From Gammaproteobacteria bacterium (GTDB lineage: Bacteria; Pseudomonadota; Gammaproteobacteria; Pseudomonadales; Azotimanducaceae), in assembly GCA_005799745.1 (NCBI GenBank), contig SYFY01000192.1, positions 19,742 to 83,741 on the forward strand: a DNA stretch of 64,000 nucleotides, written 5' to 3'. This document shows, one piece after another, positions 54,221-63,896 of this stretch; within the stretch, counting starts at the first letter, position 1, and each line of letters begins with the position of its first letter. The position numbers were made by a program, and so were the translations under genes. The notes under the pieces are model-generated. The model was given only the letters and a program-made list of their open reading frames with translations. It was not told the origin of the DNA and ran no database searches.

Positions 54221-56604
54221 TCAGAAGAACAACCGGTAAGTCACACCCACTGTGCGTGGCGTATTGGTGTGGAAACCCAGACGTGCACGACCACCACGCT
54301 CGCGATCAAATGCGAGTTCGGCGTTTTCATCCGAGAGGTTATTGACGAACAGCAGGGCTTCCCATGCTTCCGTCGCAAAACCCGCCTGGACGTTGGCGAT
54401 GCTGTACTCGGACAGTTCAAGGTTCAGGTCCGTGGACTCGTTGCCCGTAGCGCCAGCAAACGGCAGACGGGAGCGGAACACACCGGCACCTGCAACCTGA
54501 TCGCTCGGTTGGGTGATGTGATCACCGACCCACTGCACGACGCCGGTTACGAAGAAGTCAGAACCTCCAAAGAGTTCTGTCGGCGTTGTCCAGGTTGCTC
54601 CGGCGATCAACTGCACTTCGGGTACCGAAGCGAAGCGGTTACCTTTTTCTACTCCACCGAGAATGCCGCCGGTGGCTGCACGCACGGTGGTATCGAACTC
54701 GGATTCAACTACAGTGCCCGAGAGGCTGAGTTCGAGTTGTTCGGTCGCATCAAACGCGACTTCGAACTCAAAGCCAGTGGAGTGGGCTTTCTCGACGTTG
54801 AACGAAATCCGCGATGAGCATGAACCTGCATCAAGAGTGACCTGCAGGTCTTCGATGTCGGAGTAGAAGATCGCAGCAGCGAAACGTACCCGATCAAACT
54901 CGCCTTTGATGCCCAGCTCGTAGTTCCACATGGTTTCATCGTCATAGGCCTGGAAGTTGCCGAATGTCGCACGGTCACCGGGCGAGCAGATCGACGCGTT
55001 CAGCGGGTCGTTTACACCGCCGAGACGAAAACCTTGTGCAGCTTGAGCGTTGATGGTGACGTTGTCACTCAGGGACCACGCAGCCAGCACACGTGCGTTG
55101 ATGCCGTCCGACGATGTTTCGTCGATCCGTCCCAGGTCGCCATTGGCAAACAAGCCGCCCGAGGTGATCGAACGTTCTTCTTCGAAGTCGTAATAACGAC
55201 CGCCAACGGTGACGCTGAAGTCATCCGTCAGGTCCCACGTGACTTCACCGAAGAGCGCGAGCTGTTTGATGTCGTAAGGCAGGTCGGAGTTAAAGGGAGA
55301 ATCGACGCCAAAGCCGTTGGCTACGGCACGTGAAGTACCTGCGCCAAAACGAAGGTCAGTGAATACATCATAGCCGGGGGTTGGCAGGCGCTGGGCGTAA
55401 ACACGATCAACTTCGGAATAGAACACACCACCGACCCAGTGGAAGGGACCATCACCGTTCGAGCTGATGCGAAGTTCCTGAGAAAGCTGCTCAAGATCCG
55501 TGGTATCCACCAGGTTTGAGGGCAGCAGTGCTGCGGCAGGTGTGTAGCCCAGGTCGATGGTCACCGAAACCGTGAGTGCACTGCCATCGCGGCTGACGAG
55601 GATGTCGCGCTCGAGGTAGCTGGTAACGGAAGTGATGTCGAAGGCGTCGAGACTGACTTCAACGGTCAGATCTGCGAGCAACGTTTCGTCTTCGAAGCCT
55701 TCACGCGAGAGCAGGAACTGTTCACGTTCTTCCATACGAATCGCGGGACGCGCCGTGGTGAAGGGGTTCACATACAGGTTGAACGATTCCTGACGGTTGA
55801 AGCCGTCGGTCTCGATGTCCTGGTAAATCACGCGAGGCGTTATCGCGATCATGTCGTTCGGTTCAAAACGCAGCGAGGCACGTACGCCGGAACGGGTGCC
55901 GTCGTTCACGTCCTTTACACGACCGTCATCGGTGAGGGCGTCGATGAAACCGCTGTAAGCCGTGCTGTAACCCACGACGCACAGCGCCAGGGTGTCTGCA
56001 ATCGGAATGTTGACCATGGCTTTCATCGAGCCGCCGACATCACCGTCGGTGACCTTGTTCATGCTGCCTTCGACGGACGCTTCGAATGCTTCGGCGTTCG
56101 GCTGATTGGTGATGTAACGGATGGTTCCGCCGACGGAGCCTGAACCGAACAGGGTCCCTTGGGGACCACGCAGGGTTTCAACGCGGTTCAGGTCATAGAG
56201 GTCGAAGTCGGGTGTAAAGAGGGAGAGTGAAACGACGGATTCGTCGAGGTACACGCCCACTTGTTCTTTAACGCCGGGCTGGTCACGGACGATCTGGCTA
56301 GCTGACACGCCACGAATGGCGACCTGGCTCTGGCCGGGCCCGAGGTTCTGGATCGAAAGGCCGGCGATGTTGCGCGACAGTTCTTCGATGGTTGAGGCGC
56401 CGGAGCGCTGGATGTCTGCACCGGTTTGGACGTTCAAGGAGAACGGCACGTCCTGGGTGGTGGTTTCGCGTTTTGTCGCCGTGACGACGATTTCTTCGAT
56501 GACGCTGTTGTCGGCCGCCCAGGCACTGGTGCTGGGGCGAGCACCGGTGATAGCGCCAGTGCCACAGCGGCCTGGATGCGTCCTTTCTGGATGCCCCGGT
56601 TCAT
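54221..56604 (-). pseudogene. TonB-dependent receptor with a frameshift in the signal peptide
   Basis: A large outer-membrane receptor: from 56449 down the frame reads 'PFSLNVQTGADIQRSGASTIEELSRNIAGLSIQ' (plug), 'LYDLNRVETLRGPQGTLFGSG', then barrel strands ending 'GVTYRLFF'. The ATG at 56604 starts a signal peptide ('MNRGIQKGRIQAAVALALS') in a different frame. 'AWAADNSVIEEIVVTATKRE', the signal end and TonB box, is in the receptor frame. One extra C in the CCCC run (GGGG at 56534-56537 on the plus strand) joins both into 794 residues. A mutation here would abolish export, but a homopolymer error is equally likely. Substrate unknown. Confidence 0.82.
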
Positions 56605-56639
56605 GGGGAAATCTCCATGTCGGTTAGTAACTTGGCGCT

Positions 56640-56712
56640 TGATTCCCACGGGGTGTGTCCTCGTGGAATGCTTGCGCGAATGGTCGTTTTCACGAGGTGT
56701 GTCCTCGCGGAG
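56640..56712 (-). promoter_or_regulatory. twin hairpins in the leader of the TonB receptor
   Basis: On the minus strand CGAGG-ACACA-CCTCG and CCACGAGG-ACACA-CCCCGTGG form two stem-loops with the same five-base loop, about 45 bases apart. They are a direct repeat and lie 36-108 bases upstream of the receptor start. They may be a leader RNA or a repeated operator. Confidence 0.5.
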
Positions 56713-56859
56713 TGGCGCGGATCTTAGTGGAGTTGTTTCAAATTGCTACTACTGACAATACTGAAGATAAGGTGTAGGGCCTGCGGACTGGTTGGCGGTC
56801 CACGTTGAGGTGTTCAATGCAGCGTCGCAACGCGAACCTTAGGCAGACGGAGGACAAGT

Positions 56860-57230
56860 TTGAACATTCAGGCGTTCACCCCCCAACTTCGAACGACGGA
56901 CCTCGCAGCAAGTATCCGGTTCTACACCGAAGTGCTGGGTTTTGATGTGGTCTTCCGGTTTCAGGACTTTTACGCCGGCCTGTCTGTTGGAAATCAGCGC
57001 CTGCACCTCAAGCAGGTCGATGCGCCTGACCCCCCATCGCGGATGTGCGGGCGGGCGAACACTTCCATCTGTATCTGGAAGTGAAGGATGTTGAAGGCTT
57101 GGCAGAGGCATTGGTACGAGGGGGAGTCAAGATCGTGATGCCGCCATACGACACGCCCTGGCAGACACGAGACGTGGTCTTTGAAGACGACCAAGGGCAC
57201 ACCCTGTATGCGGGGCGCCCTCTTCAGTAG
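56860..57230 (+). pseudogene. glyoxalase/bleomycin-resistance-type protein with a frameshift
   Basis: A VOC-fold protein: 'FTPQLRTTDLAASIRFYTEVLGFDVVFRF' at the start, 'LHLKQVDAPDPP' in the middle, then in another frame 'RAGEHFHLYLEVKDVEGLAEALVRGGVKIV' and 'VFEDDQGHTLYAGRPLQ'. A missing C in the run at 57030-57035 reconnects the two parts into 123 residues. The start is TTG with GGAGG before it. The TAG stop lies in the head of a REP sequence. Substrate unknown; the metal site would be complete only in the repaired protein. Confidence 0.78.
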
Positions 57231-57293
57231 GAGCGACTTCCAAGTCGCGATGGCCTCCTCAAGAAAAGAATCCCAGCTGGCGTCGCCCCTACT
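57227..57293. repeat. pair of inverted GTAG-type REP sequences
   Basis: 57227-57253 reads GTAGGAGCGACTT-CC-AAGTCGCGATGG, a GTAG head followed by an imperfect palindrome. 57271-57293 on the minus strand reads AGTAGGGGCGACGCCAGCTGGG. They face each other across 17 bases between convergent genes, like a BIME. REP sequences with GTAG heads are mobilised by RAYT transposases in known bacteria; none is visible here. Confidence 0.7.
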
Positions 57294-57942
57294 GGACGCC
57301 TTCGTTGGCTTTCTCGTGCACGGTCCACTCTTCAATGTTCCGGCCGTATTCGATCATCACGTGTTTCTGATACGCCGGTCGCGCGGTTAGGCGTGTGTAC
57401 CACGCTTCCAGGGCAGGCAGTGACGGGCGCTCAATCGGCATCGTCATGTACCGGAACATCATCGCGCCGATGGCAATGTCGGCAGTGCCGAGTGTTGGAC
57501 CGCTGATGAAGTCCCGGCCTTCCAACTGCTGATTGAGCTGCGCAAAGATGCGGCCGCTGTCCTTGGTGCTTTTCTCGATCTTTTCAGGGGTCGACGGCAG
57601 ACCACGGACCAACATCTGAAACAGCGGGAAGTAGGCATTCGAGATGTCGCTGCGTTGCCACTCCATCCACATTTCGGAGGTCGCGAGCCTGACAGGATCA
57701 TCCGGCCACAGCGTGCCTTGGCCGTAAGTTCTCGCCAAGTAGCGCACGCAGGCGTTGGACTCCCAGACGACGAGATCACCATCACGAATCGTCGGCACAA
57801 CTTTCACGGGGTTCGGGTAATCCGCCGGATACCCAAACGATCCGCCCACATCAAGGCGGTGATAGGGCAGCCCGAGTTCACCGAGTGTCCACATCACTTT
57901 TTGTACGTTGGCGGAATTGCGCCGGCCGAGAACGGTAATCAC
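57289..57942 (-). CDS. glutathione S-transferase
   Basis: A 217-residue GST: thioredoxin-like domain 'MITVLGRRNSANVQKVMWTLGELGLPYHRLDVGG' with the Ser/Asn region, 'VKVVPTIRDGDLVVWESNACVRYLA', then the helical domain with 'FISGPTLGTADIAIGAMMFR'. It binds glutathione and probably conjugates or reduces small electrophiles. Its TAG stop lies in the head of the inverted REP sequence. Confidence 0.88.
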   Translation of the reverse strand: MITVLGRRNSANVQKVMWTLGELGLPYHRLDVGGSFGYPADYPNPVKVVPTIRDGDLVVWESNACVRYLARTYGQGTLWPDDPVRLATSEMWMEWQRSDISNAYFPLFQMLVRGLPSTPEKIEKSTKDSGRIFAQLNQQLEGRDFISGPTLGTADIAIGAMMFRYMTMPIERPSLPALEAWYTRLTARPAYQKHVMIEYGRNIEEWTVHEKANEGVQ

Positions 57943-58049
57943 ATCAAGGCTCCTGAAGATCGGGTCGAATTATGCGTTCGATGGCGGAGACTGTCTCTCC
58001 TCTCACCGGACAACTTTATACTGTCGAGAACCTCAGATTCGGATACCCC

Positions 58050-58655
58050 ATGGAACTCTTGCTGATCCGGCATGGACTCCCGATGCATGTCGAAAAACAG
58101 GACGGCAGCCCCGCCGATCCGCCGCTCTCGGATATTGGCCGCGTGCAGGCGAAACAAGTGGCCGAGTGGCTTGCGCGTGAAAAGATTGATCGTCTCTATA
58201 CCAGCCCCATGGCACGAGCCGCTCAAACTGCAGAACCCCTGGCTGAGAAATTTTCCCTGGCCGCCGAGCCTCACGAAGGTGTCGCTGAATATGATCGCAA
58301 GTCGAGCGAGTACATCCCGGTCGAGAAACTGAAGGAGATCGACTACGAACGCTGGAAACGGTTGATGTATGGCGACATCGATGCCGACTTTCATCAATTC
58401 GCCCATACGGCGATTGAGAGCCTCGAAGGCATCGTCAAGGACAATCCTGGCAAACGTGTGGCCGTGACCTGTCACGGTGGTGTGATCAATGTGTGGACGG
58501 CCCATGTGATCGGTTTGGCGCCACGTATGTTCTTCAATCCGGACTACACCAGTATTCATCGGTATATGTGCGCAAGCAGTGGCGAACGCACTGTTCGAGT
58601 GCTCAACGAAGCAGTGCATCTGCGCACCACGTTACCGGTGCTCGGCAAACACTGA
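58050..58655 (+). CDS. histidine phosphatase family protein
   Basis: A 201-residue phosphoglycerate-mutase-like phosphatase. Catalytic 'LLIRHGLP' (RHG) at the start, 'SPMARAAQTAEPLA' and the second histidine in 'VAVTCHGGVINVW' are present. ATG 58050 is chosen because the fold starts there. Substrate unknown. It is followed after 24 bp by the NAT gene. Confidence 0.87.
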   Translation: MELLLIRHGLPMHVEKQDGSPADPPLSDIGRVQAKQVAEWLAREKIDRLYTSPMARAAQTAEPLAEKFSLAAEPHEGVAEYDRKSSEYIPVEKLKEIDYERWKRLMYGDIDADFHQFAHTAIESLEGIVKDNPGKRVAVTCHGGVINVWTAHVIGLAPRMFFNPDYTSIHRYMCASSGERTVRVLNEAVHLRTTLPVLGKH

Positions 58656-58679
58656 CAAGGTGAAACACGGAGCGACCCA

Positions 58680-59539
58680 ATGGCAGAAATCAGCGAAGCC
58701 CTTACGGAGCGAATGCTCAATAGGCTTGGATTCGGTGCGCGACCTGCGCTCGATCTGACAGGATTAACTGCGCTGTATGACGCGTGGTGTCGCAAAGTCC
58801 CTTTCGACAACGTACGCAAGCGAATCCATGTGGCTGCGCGCAATCCTGCACAGCTGCCCGGTGATTCTCCTCACGATCTTATCGAGGGGTTTCTTGAGCA
58901 CGGTGTTGGCGGCACCTGCTGGTCGCTGCATGGTGGCCTCACCGCGTTCTTCGCTGCGTGTGGATTCGATGCGAGACGCGCCATCGGAACCATGATGGTG
59001 GCCCCCAATCTGCCGCCGAATCATGGCAGCGCGGTGGTCATGCTGGATGGCAGACGTTTTTGGTCGATGGATGCATCCAACACGGCGTGCCCATCGAGTT
59101 GCAAATGGGCGAGGCTATGAAAGTAGAGCATCCTGCCTGGGGAGTTCGCGTGAGGCCCGATGGCGCGAAGTGGCTCGTGTGGTGGCGATCACCACTGGCG
59201 CCCGATGGATTCGACTGTCGTATTGATTCACTCGAAGATGATATCGCGAGCTTTCGCCAGTTTCATGAAAACTCACGAACATGGAGCCCTTTCAACTTCG
59301 GGTTATCCGTGCGCCTACTCCGAGGAGATGGCGTGATTGGACTGTCGCAAGGTCTCCGCGCGGACATTCGTGGTGATGGTAGCGTCCACACAACACCGCT
59401 CGATCATGCTGGGCGTATCGCCTTTCTTATGGACGAACTTGGCGTGAGCGAGTCGTTTGCAGCCAAGATTCCGGAAGACGAACCTATGACTCCGCCGCCG
59501 GGCAGTGCGACTGCGGCTCGTATCGCTGGCCGGGGTTAA
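58680..59539 (+). pseudogene. arylamine N-acetyltransferase-like protein with a frameshift
   Basis: A NAT-like protein: 'KVPFDNVRKRI', the catalytic cysteine in 'HGVGGTCWSLHGGLTAFF', and 'VVMLDGRRF' in one frame, followed in another by 'LVDGCIQHGVPIELQMGEA' (catalytic His/Asp region) and 'RLLRGDGVIGLSQGLRADI'. Adding one T to the TTTTT run at 59057-59061 restores a 286-residue protein. The usual RGGxCxE motif is 'GGTCWS', a divergent form. Real decay or a homopolymer error are both possible. Confidence 0.75.
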
Positions 59540-59640
59540 CCAGAGCCCGTCGGTTCATGGGTGCTCATCAGATGGGATCATCAACCTGTATGGTCGATAG
59601 CTCGGAAAAATTGCGTTACATCAGTCGGAGCAATCCAGAA

Positions 59641-61532
59641 CTACTTGTTCAGTGTTGTCGAGCTGTACGGAAAATCGTTCTCCGCTGGCGCGCGCCTTGC
59701 AGCACTTTTTTCCGCAGTTAGCAACGAGGCGAGCCCCCTTGGAGTTGGCGCATCAAACAAATCTCGCAGCGAGATCTCGCTTCCCGTAAACGATAACAAA
59801 CGACTGCACACACGCATGGCCTGAAGCGAATCACCACCGATTCCGAAGAAATCGTCGTCGTCACCAATGGTGTGAAGACCAAGCGTTTCGCTCCAAACCG
59901 ATTTGATCACGGCGATTGAGTCTTGGTCGCCTGCATATGGCGGTGCAGGGCATACGGGTGATGCAACGATATCCTCAATCGCGGTGTTCGACGTCGAACT
60001 CATCGCTGCCAGTGCGGATCGATCAACCTTGCCAGATGGAGTGCGTGGTAATGATTCGTGAACGACGTATCGACTGGGATGCATATAGGACGGCAACGCT
60101 TCAACAAGTCGCTGCTTAAGGCGTATGACATCGACGGAGCCTCCTGCGGGTACAAGATGGGCGACTAGCCCGACATCTGTTCCGGAATCGGTCTCCCCTG
60201 GCTCCACTCTGGGTGCGACGACAACCGCATCGGTAATCGTTTCCAGTTGTTTGAGAGCGATTTCGATTTCCGCGAGTTCCACACGATACCCACGCACCTG
60301 AACCTGATGGTCGATGCGGCCCCTGTATTCGATTTGGCCGTCAGGTAACCAGCGACCGCGATCACCCGTCAGGAAGTACCGGGGATCATTGGCAGCACCT
60401 TCGTGGAATACTGCGGCGGTCAGGGATGGCTCGTTCCAGTAGCCCAGTGCGAGGCCCTCGCCAGCGATGACGATCCGTCCGGTTTCGTTTTCAGCAACCG
60501 GGTGGCCTTGATCATCGAGTATGCGGACGGTGACACCCTCGACGGGAAAACCTGCAGGAACTGGACCCTGCGGTTGGACCGCACCGGTGCGTAGGAACGC
60601 CTGGCAAAATCCGGACAACTCAGTGCACCCCAGCTGGTTAACGACGACTGCATGGGTTGGCAGCGACCTCTGGCACGCGGCTAGGGTATCCGCTGAAAGT
60701 GCTTCACCACCGAGGTGTATGAGGCGCACGGTCTCGAAGTGAACCGAGCGCTTGGTCGCATCGAAAAGGGTAGCCGCCAGAGATGGCGTGCAATGCAGGA
60801 CAGAAACGGCTGCGTCGCGAATATCCGCCGAAGCGGTATCGATGTCCAAGGCAGCGACGTCGACGGGCATGAGCGCTGCCCCGGATACAATCGACCGCAC
60901 GATGTCCGTCACACCGGAGATGTGGATGCCACGCGAGAGCATGGATAGCCGATCTGAAGGATCAATCTGAAGGGCGCGCACCGAACGAAGACCGTGGGCT
61001 ACGAGGTTGGCCTCGCTATGAACAACTCCCAGCGGCTCGCCCGTGGACCCGGAAGTAAAAACAATCAGGGCAGGTTTGTTCGGATCCGTTCGTCCGGCGG
61101 CGGCCTGATCGTGCGGGGAGATGTTGACCTCGTCGCTGTTCAAAGCGTCGATGTTGACCTCGTCGCTGTTCACAATGGGGCAAGCGCACTCCGGCACGAG
61201 CGCTGCGGTCGTGTTGTCGACGAGGAGACACCCGGGTTCGATGGCCTGAAGAATCCGGCGCTGTCTGACTTCGGGATAGTCGGTTGCAATAGGCGCGAAC
61301 ACCCGCCCACTGTGCAGCGCTGCCAGCATCGCAACCGGCACGCTGGATTGACTCAAGAGACTGGCAACGGGTTTTTTGGTCGCATCAGCTGCGACTATTG
61401 CGCCGGCAAGCTTGGTGACGTATCTAATCAAGCCGACCCACGAGATCGACTCACCGCGTCGGTGGATGGCGACCGCTTCCGGTCGTTCAGCGGCATGCTG
61501 TTTAACGAAGTCCAGTAGTTGAGTCCGCTCTG
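59641..61532 (-). pseudogene. NRPS-like adenylation domain plus carrier protein
   Basis: An adenylation domain followed by a peptidyl carrier domain. Core motifs: A3 'FTSGSTGEPLGVV' (the usual PKG lysine is Leu), A5-like 'NQLGCTELSG', A7 'YFLTGDRGRWLPDG', A8 'GRIDHQVQVRGYRVELAEIE', A10 'PRTPSGKVDRSAL', and the carrier 'FFGIGGDSLQAM' with the phosphopantetheine serine. The amino-binding Asp of A4 is not evident ('GIHISGVTDIV'), so a non-alpha-amino acid is possible. No condensation or release domain follows. It is the C-terminal part of the HD-domain gene upstream, separated by a one-base deletion in the TTTT run at 61533-61536. Confidence 0.82.
61009..61170 (-). repeat. 27-bp tandem repeat within the adenylation domain
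   Basis: About 61116-61169 encodes the nine-residue unit NSDEVNIDA followed by NSDEVNISP, with 20 bases exactly repeated at a 27-bp distance. It lies in a linker between motifs A2 and A3 and keeps the frame. The exact extent is about 54 bp within these limits. Confidence 0.6.
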
Positions 61533-61536
61533 TTTT

Positions 61537-62244
61537 ACAGACTGTGTACAGCGTCTGACGATGGCTGTTGGGGGCAACTCAGATGGGTTGCCAGGTGCCA
61601 GTCGTGATGCCTCCATTGTTTCGTCGGCGAAGAATGCCGATTCGAGTTCTGCACCCAGTTCTTCAGCACCCACCAACCTCGCCAACTCGAGCATGTGCGG
61701 GCCATAGATCCTGCGAGACTGTGCGCGGGAGTCGCTGTTCGGCGCGTACCGGTTGCCGAAGTCGAGATACTCTTCGAGTTCATTGGCCAGACGCATCCAT
61801 ACGAGGCTGCGCTCGATATCGCCCTCAACTTTTCGGCTTCCCCGACCAAGCCTGAGGTGTTCCGGAATTGCACCCGGTTGCCGCCAAGGCAACTTCGAGT
61901 AGCCATAAACCAGGTTTTCGGCAACGTCGCCAAGCACTTCTCTCATGGTCTGACGGTGCGCTTCTGTCGCCCCGACCATCGTCGATCCAATTGCCTTCGG
62001 CATACGCAGAATGCAGGACCGCAGCGGTGACTATCGGAGCGGTGCCGCCATGTCGGGCGAGAATGCTCGCGACATCGGCCAGGTGCGCGGTAAACGGCTT
62101 GCCTGATCCACGCGTTAACGCACCGAACAAGGCGTTCGCCAAATCGAATGTGAGGCGGAGACGAACCAGCTCTGGCTGCGTGTAGCCAAGTGTTTGTAAC
62201 TGCGTCAGCAACTGTGGGAGATCTTGTGCGTAACCGTGGCTCAT
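61537..62244 (-). pseudogene. HD-like (DUF6817-type) domain, N-terminal part of the NRPS-like gene, frameshifted
   Basis: The start 'MSHGYAQDLPQLLTQLQTLGYTQPELVRL' and 'GSGKPFTAHLADVASILARHGG' then 'VTAAVLHSAYAEGNW' resemble HD-domain proteins of the DUF6817 group. After 'GNWIDDGR' the correct sequence continues in another frame ('TEAHRQTMREVLGDVAENLV'). Removing one base from CCCC at 61970-61973 joins them. A further one-base deletion at 61533-61536 links to the adenylation domain. Repaired, one 867-residue protein runs from 62244 to 59641. Its ATG overlaps the stop of the TauD-type gene. Confidence 0.65.
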
Positions 62245-63281
62245 TTGGCCATCACCGCGATGCAGTCCGGGATGTGAGCATTGCTGGCCCGACGTGCTTC
62301 ACCCGACATACCCACAAGAACACGTCGATTGCCCTGGAAAGGGTCTCGACCGTGTGAGCAACGCATGTTGTCGAGAATGAGCATGTCGCCTGCACGCCAC
62401 TTGAATCGAGCTGTTTCCGCGTCATACACATCAGGAATGGCAGCCACAATCTCGTCGTCGATTTCTTCACCATCCCCGAACACGCAGTGGCGTGGAAGTT
62501 CGTCAGGTGCAAAGTTTTTGCGAAAAGCCGCGAGAAGATCGGGAGGATGACCGGTTATGTGGATGGCATTCACATGATTGAACCAGAGCGGTTCGCTGGT
62601 TCGCACGTGACGTACCACGGCGGGATGGACTGATCGCAGTCGCAGGCCGCCGGCACCAATCCACTCGGGCGTCATTCCTTCAGCGCGGCAACGTGTTTAA
62701 ACCACAGACGGATCGCTGCTGTTGAAGATGTCTTGCCAGGGTGGCGTCGATCCAAAGCCGAAATTTCTGAGGTATGTGACACCACGGCGTTCGAAGGACG
62801 CTCGAATATCCGGATCCATTCGATGATATATCGACCGGTTGTCTGCGATGGGTGTGCCGCCGCCTGAAGTCGCGACAACCTCCGCGAGAAAATAGATGTG
62901 CATGGGCCAGCTGACCGCGAATGAACATTCGCTGTGCAATCGAAGAGCCAGTCCTGCGGAGTACTCTGTACTTGTTGTTATCCGGCCGCCCATTGGTTTT
63001 CGGCGAGCAACAGATTGCAGGTCTCCGGGATATTCCACTGCCGGTCCAAACAAAGATTCGATGCTGCGCTCGAGCCCGGACGCGCCGTTCACGTCAAAAC
63101 CACGCAGCAGCACGGCGCCAGTCTCATCCACGACTCGAACCACGTCCTCACGAAACTCCTTCAGCCATGTGGCAAGAGCGAGGCCCGGTCGGGGTGCAGA
63201 AATGACCCAGGGATTGACACTTTCGACGGATGTGTCGAAAGGACCAGTGGCCTCACTTTCGGAGTCCTGACTACCTTGCAT
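62241..63281 (-). pseudogene. TauD/SyrP-type Fe(II)/2-oxoglutarate oxygenase interrupted by an in-frame TAA
   Basis: A clavaminate-synthase-like oxygenase of 346 residues. Iron ligands: 'LHSECSF' (H-x-E) near residue 116 and the distal His in 'MRCSHGRDPFQGNRRVLV'. 'YLRNFGFGSTPPWQDIFNSSDPSVV' stops at TAA 62697-62699. The same frame goes on 'TRCRAEGMTPEWIGAGGLRLRSVHPAVVRH', the normal continuation of SyrP-like proteins. GAA or CAA to TAA would be one base change. SyrP-like oxygenases hydroxylate carrier-bound amino acids, which fits the downstream carrier protein. The stop overlaps the next start (ATGA). Confidence 0.8.
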
Positions 63282-63425
63282 CCCGGACTTCCATGCACAC
63301 GCCTCCAAAGAGGGATATTGGTTCGCTAACAGAGTTTCTTGTACCCGTCAGGAACCCATCCGTCCATGAACGGGTATGCATAAACGAGGGTTGCAACTGC
63401 GGACTGTGCCGCGAGACCAGCAAAT

Positions 63426-63884
63426 TCAGACCTTCCGCCAGATCGGGCCGCGTGCACGCACGGGATCGAGCAGCGACCAGTCGCCTTCTGTCACCTCAAA
63501 TCCTCTGGGGAAAGGTGGTCGTGGCTCCATGTCGAGTGAGCGCATGACTCGATCATCACGGTAGTAGCAACGCGTGACCGCCGTAACAAGTTGGCTCAGG
63601 AGCAAGGCATGATCCTGGCGCAGTGTCGTGATCACCTTGGCTTTGCTGGCTGGGTCCAGTTCTGCGAAACCCTGGTTACTCAGTTGATCGACGATACTCA
63701 GTATTCGTTTGATGGCCGGTTCTTCCCGGCCGAGGGAACGCACGATGTCGGAAAAAATCACTGCATCATCGGCACCAGGCACGTCATGTTCTGAGCTTGC
63801 CGGGATCATGTGGCTAACGATCACCCGTAGCAGGTCGGTTTCGACCCTGGAGAGTGAACCTTCGATACGAATGGTGTCTTGCAT
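63426..63884 (-). CDS. gluconate-2-dehydrogenase-subunit-3-like protein
   Basis: A 152-residue protein of the gluconate 2-dehydrogenase subunit 3 family: 'LLRVIVSHMIPASSEHDVPGADDA' and the C-terminal 'TRCYYRDDRVMRSLDMEPRPPFPRGFEV', in which tyrosines and the Pro-rich turn are conserved. This small subunit accompanies GMC-type dehydrogenases. No Tat signal is visible. It starts 12 bp after the GMC oxidoreductase gene, so the two almost surely work together. Confidence 0.85.
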   Translation of the reverse strand: MQDTIRIEGSLSRVETDLLRVIVSHMIPASSEHDVPGADDAVIFSDIVRSLGREEPAIKRILSIVDQLSNQGFAELDPASKAKVITTLRQDHALLLSQLVTAVTRCYYRDDRVMRSLDMEPRPPFPRGFEVTEGDWSLLDPVRARGPIWRKV

Positions 63885-63896
63885 GCAACCGATAGC

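Noticed and set aside
61428..62244. HD-domain gene as an independent, complete gene
   Set aside because: Its apparent C-terminus is out of frame with the true adenylation-domain start, and no start codon exists for the adenylation domain alone; one repaired gene explains both better.
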